From positions 1-16,496 of the forward strand of contig DASYNM010000526.1 of assembly GCA_036008545.1 (NCBI GenBank): a stretch of DNA of 16,496 nt, read 5' to 3'. Position 1 is the stretch's first letter. Every line of letters begins with the position of its first letter. This DNA is from Palsa-1400 sp036008545. Lineage in GTDB: Bacteria; Verrucomicrobiota; Verrucomicrobiia; Limisphaerales; Palsa-1400. Positions 16,163-16,496 of the stretch are shown in pieces. The position numbers were made by a program, and so were the translations under genes. The notes under the pieces are model-generated. The model was not told the origin of the DNA and made no database searches. It saw only the letters and a program-made list of their open reading frames with translations.

Positions 16163-16235
16163 AGCCGAAACCATTCGGAAGTTGCGCCTGGGCTCATTTT
16201 GGAGTCTGATATGAGCAGTTACCTCAGCTGATGTG

Positions 16236-16255
16236 CGCCTCGTCTTAGGGAGGCG
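16236..16255 (+). promoter_or_regulatory. Hairpin in the leader of the ECF sigma gene
   Basis: CGCCTC and GAGGCG form a perfect six-pair stem with an eight-base loop (GTCTTAGG), ending 19 bases before the ATG and just upstream of the ribosome-binding site. It could be a leader structure or an operator; the function is not shown. Confidence 0.3.
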
Positions 16256-16274
16256 AAGCCTGGGGAAATAAATC

Positions 16275-16496
16275 ATGCAACCGGCACCGGAACAAGTGAC
16301 TCAGATCCTGGACGCGGTTGGGGCGGGAGATCCCCAAGCGGCCGAGAAGCTGCTTCCTCTGGTTTATCAGGAACTGCGAAAATTGGCCGCGCACAAGATG
16401 GCTGGGCAATCTCCGGGCCACACCCTCCAGCCCACGGCCTTGGTTCACGAGGCTTGGTTGCGCCTGGCCGGTGGCGAGCCGGGCCGATTTGCCGGG
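16275..16496 (+). CDS. ECF sigma-70 factor, N-terminal part (cut by window end)
   Basis: The first 74 residues of an extracytoplasmic-function sigma factor of the Planctomycete/Verrucomicrobia type (TIGR02999-like). The signature run is VTQILDAVGAGDPQAAEKLL, then LVYQELRKLAAHKM, then GHTLQPTALVHEAWLRL, which covers region 2 up to the -10-recognition helix. The ATG has GGGGA eight bases upstream (16262-16266). Such sigma factors often direct genes beside them, frequently with a serine/threonine kinase next door; the downstream partner is outside the window. The gene is intact as far as seen and contrasts with the decayed sequences before it. Confidence 0.92.
   Translation, partial: MQPAPEQVTQILDAVGAGDPQAAEKLLPLVYQELRKLAAHKMAGQSPGHTLQPTALVHEAWLRLAGGEPGRFAG

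Overview
The window looks like a chromosomal piece of a moderately GC-rich soil or freshwater bacterium, most likely Verrucomicrobiota or a close PVC relative. This is inferred from the mix of genes: a Gfo/Idh/MocA oxidoreductase beside secreted six-hairpin glycosidase-type proteins, the start of a TIGR02999-like ECF sigma factor, many GTG starts, and decayed insertion and integrase genes. No 16S rRNA or other decisive marker is present, so the phylum is an inference.

Layout. Positions 1-6065 form a carbohydrate region: a 5'-cut Gfo/Idh/MocA gene (+) faces a minus-strand run of two secreted proteins (4785-6065 and 1829-4765) and a short signal-peptide-bearing gene fragment (1443-1661). Positions 6066-6986 hold a dead rve-type transposase with a stop codon and a large internal deletion. 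Positions 6987-10357 carry three minus-strand membrane genes. An initiator tRNA-Met follows at 10508-10584. From 10817 to 15682 lies a mobile-looking block: an N-terminally short tyrosine recombinase (-), an AbiEi/AbiEii type IV toxin-antitoxin pair, an RNase HI with a zinc-ribbon tail, and a second tyrosine recombinase broken by two frameshifts and a stop. Positions 15742-16162 hold fragments of a GT39-like membrane glycosyltransferase and a GtrA-like protein. The window ends inside an ECF sigma factor gene.

The most interesting part is the membrane cluster at 6987-10357. The 387-residue protein (8548-9711) has the pattern DxxWHxxxxRDxxxxPxH followed by a second [D/N]xxxH...PxH set. Their spacings (+4,+13 and +4,+14) match the two copper sites of PmoC/AmoC as I recall them (D156/H160/H173 and N227/H231/H245 in Methylococcus capsulatus Bath). 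Its C-terminal half carries short patterns that resemble PmoA (WxATxxxLxxxL, YxPIxxxxP), so it may be a natural PmoC-PmoA fusion. The next gene (6987-8468) has a PmoB-like layout: a signal peptide whose predicted cleavage exposes an N-terminal histidine, a beta domain, two membrane helices and C-terminal beta domains. These contain a duplicated HLHP motif that classical PmoB lacks. I propose a divergent, undescribed copper membrane monooxygenase-like system. The comparison is from memory without alignment tools, and the substrate is unknown.
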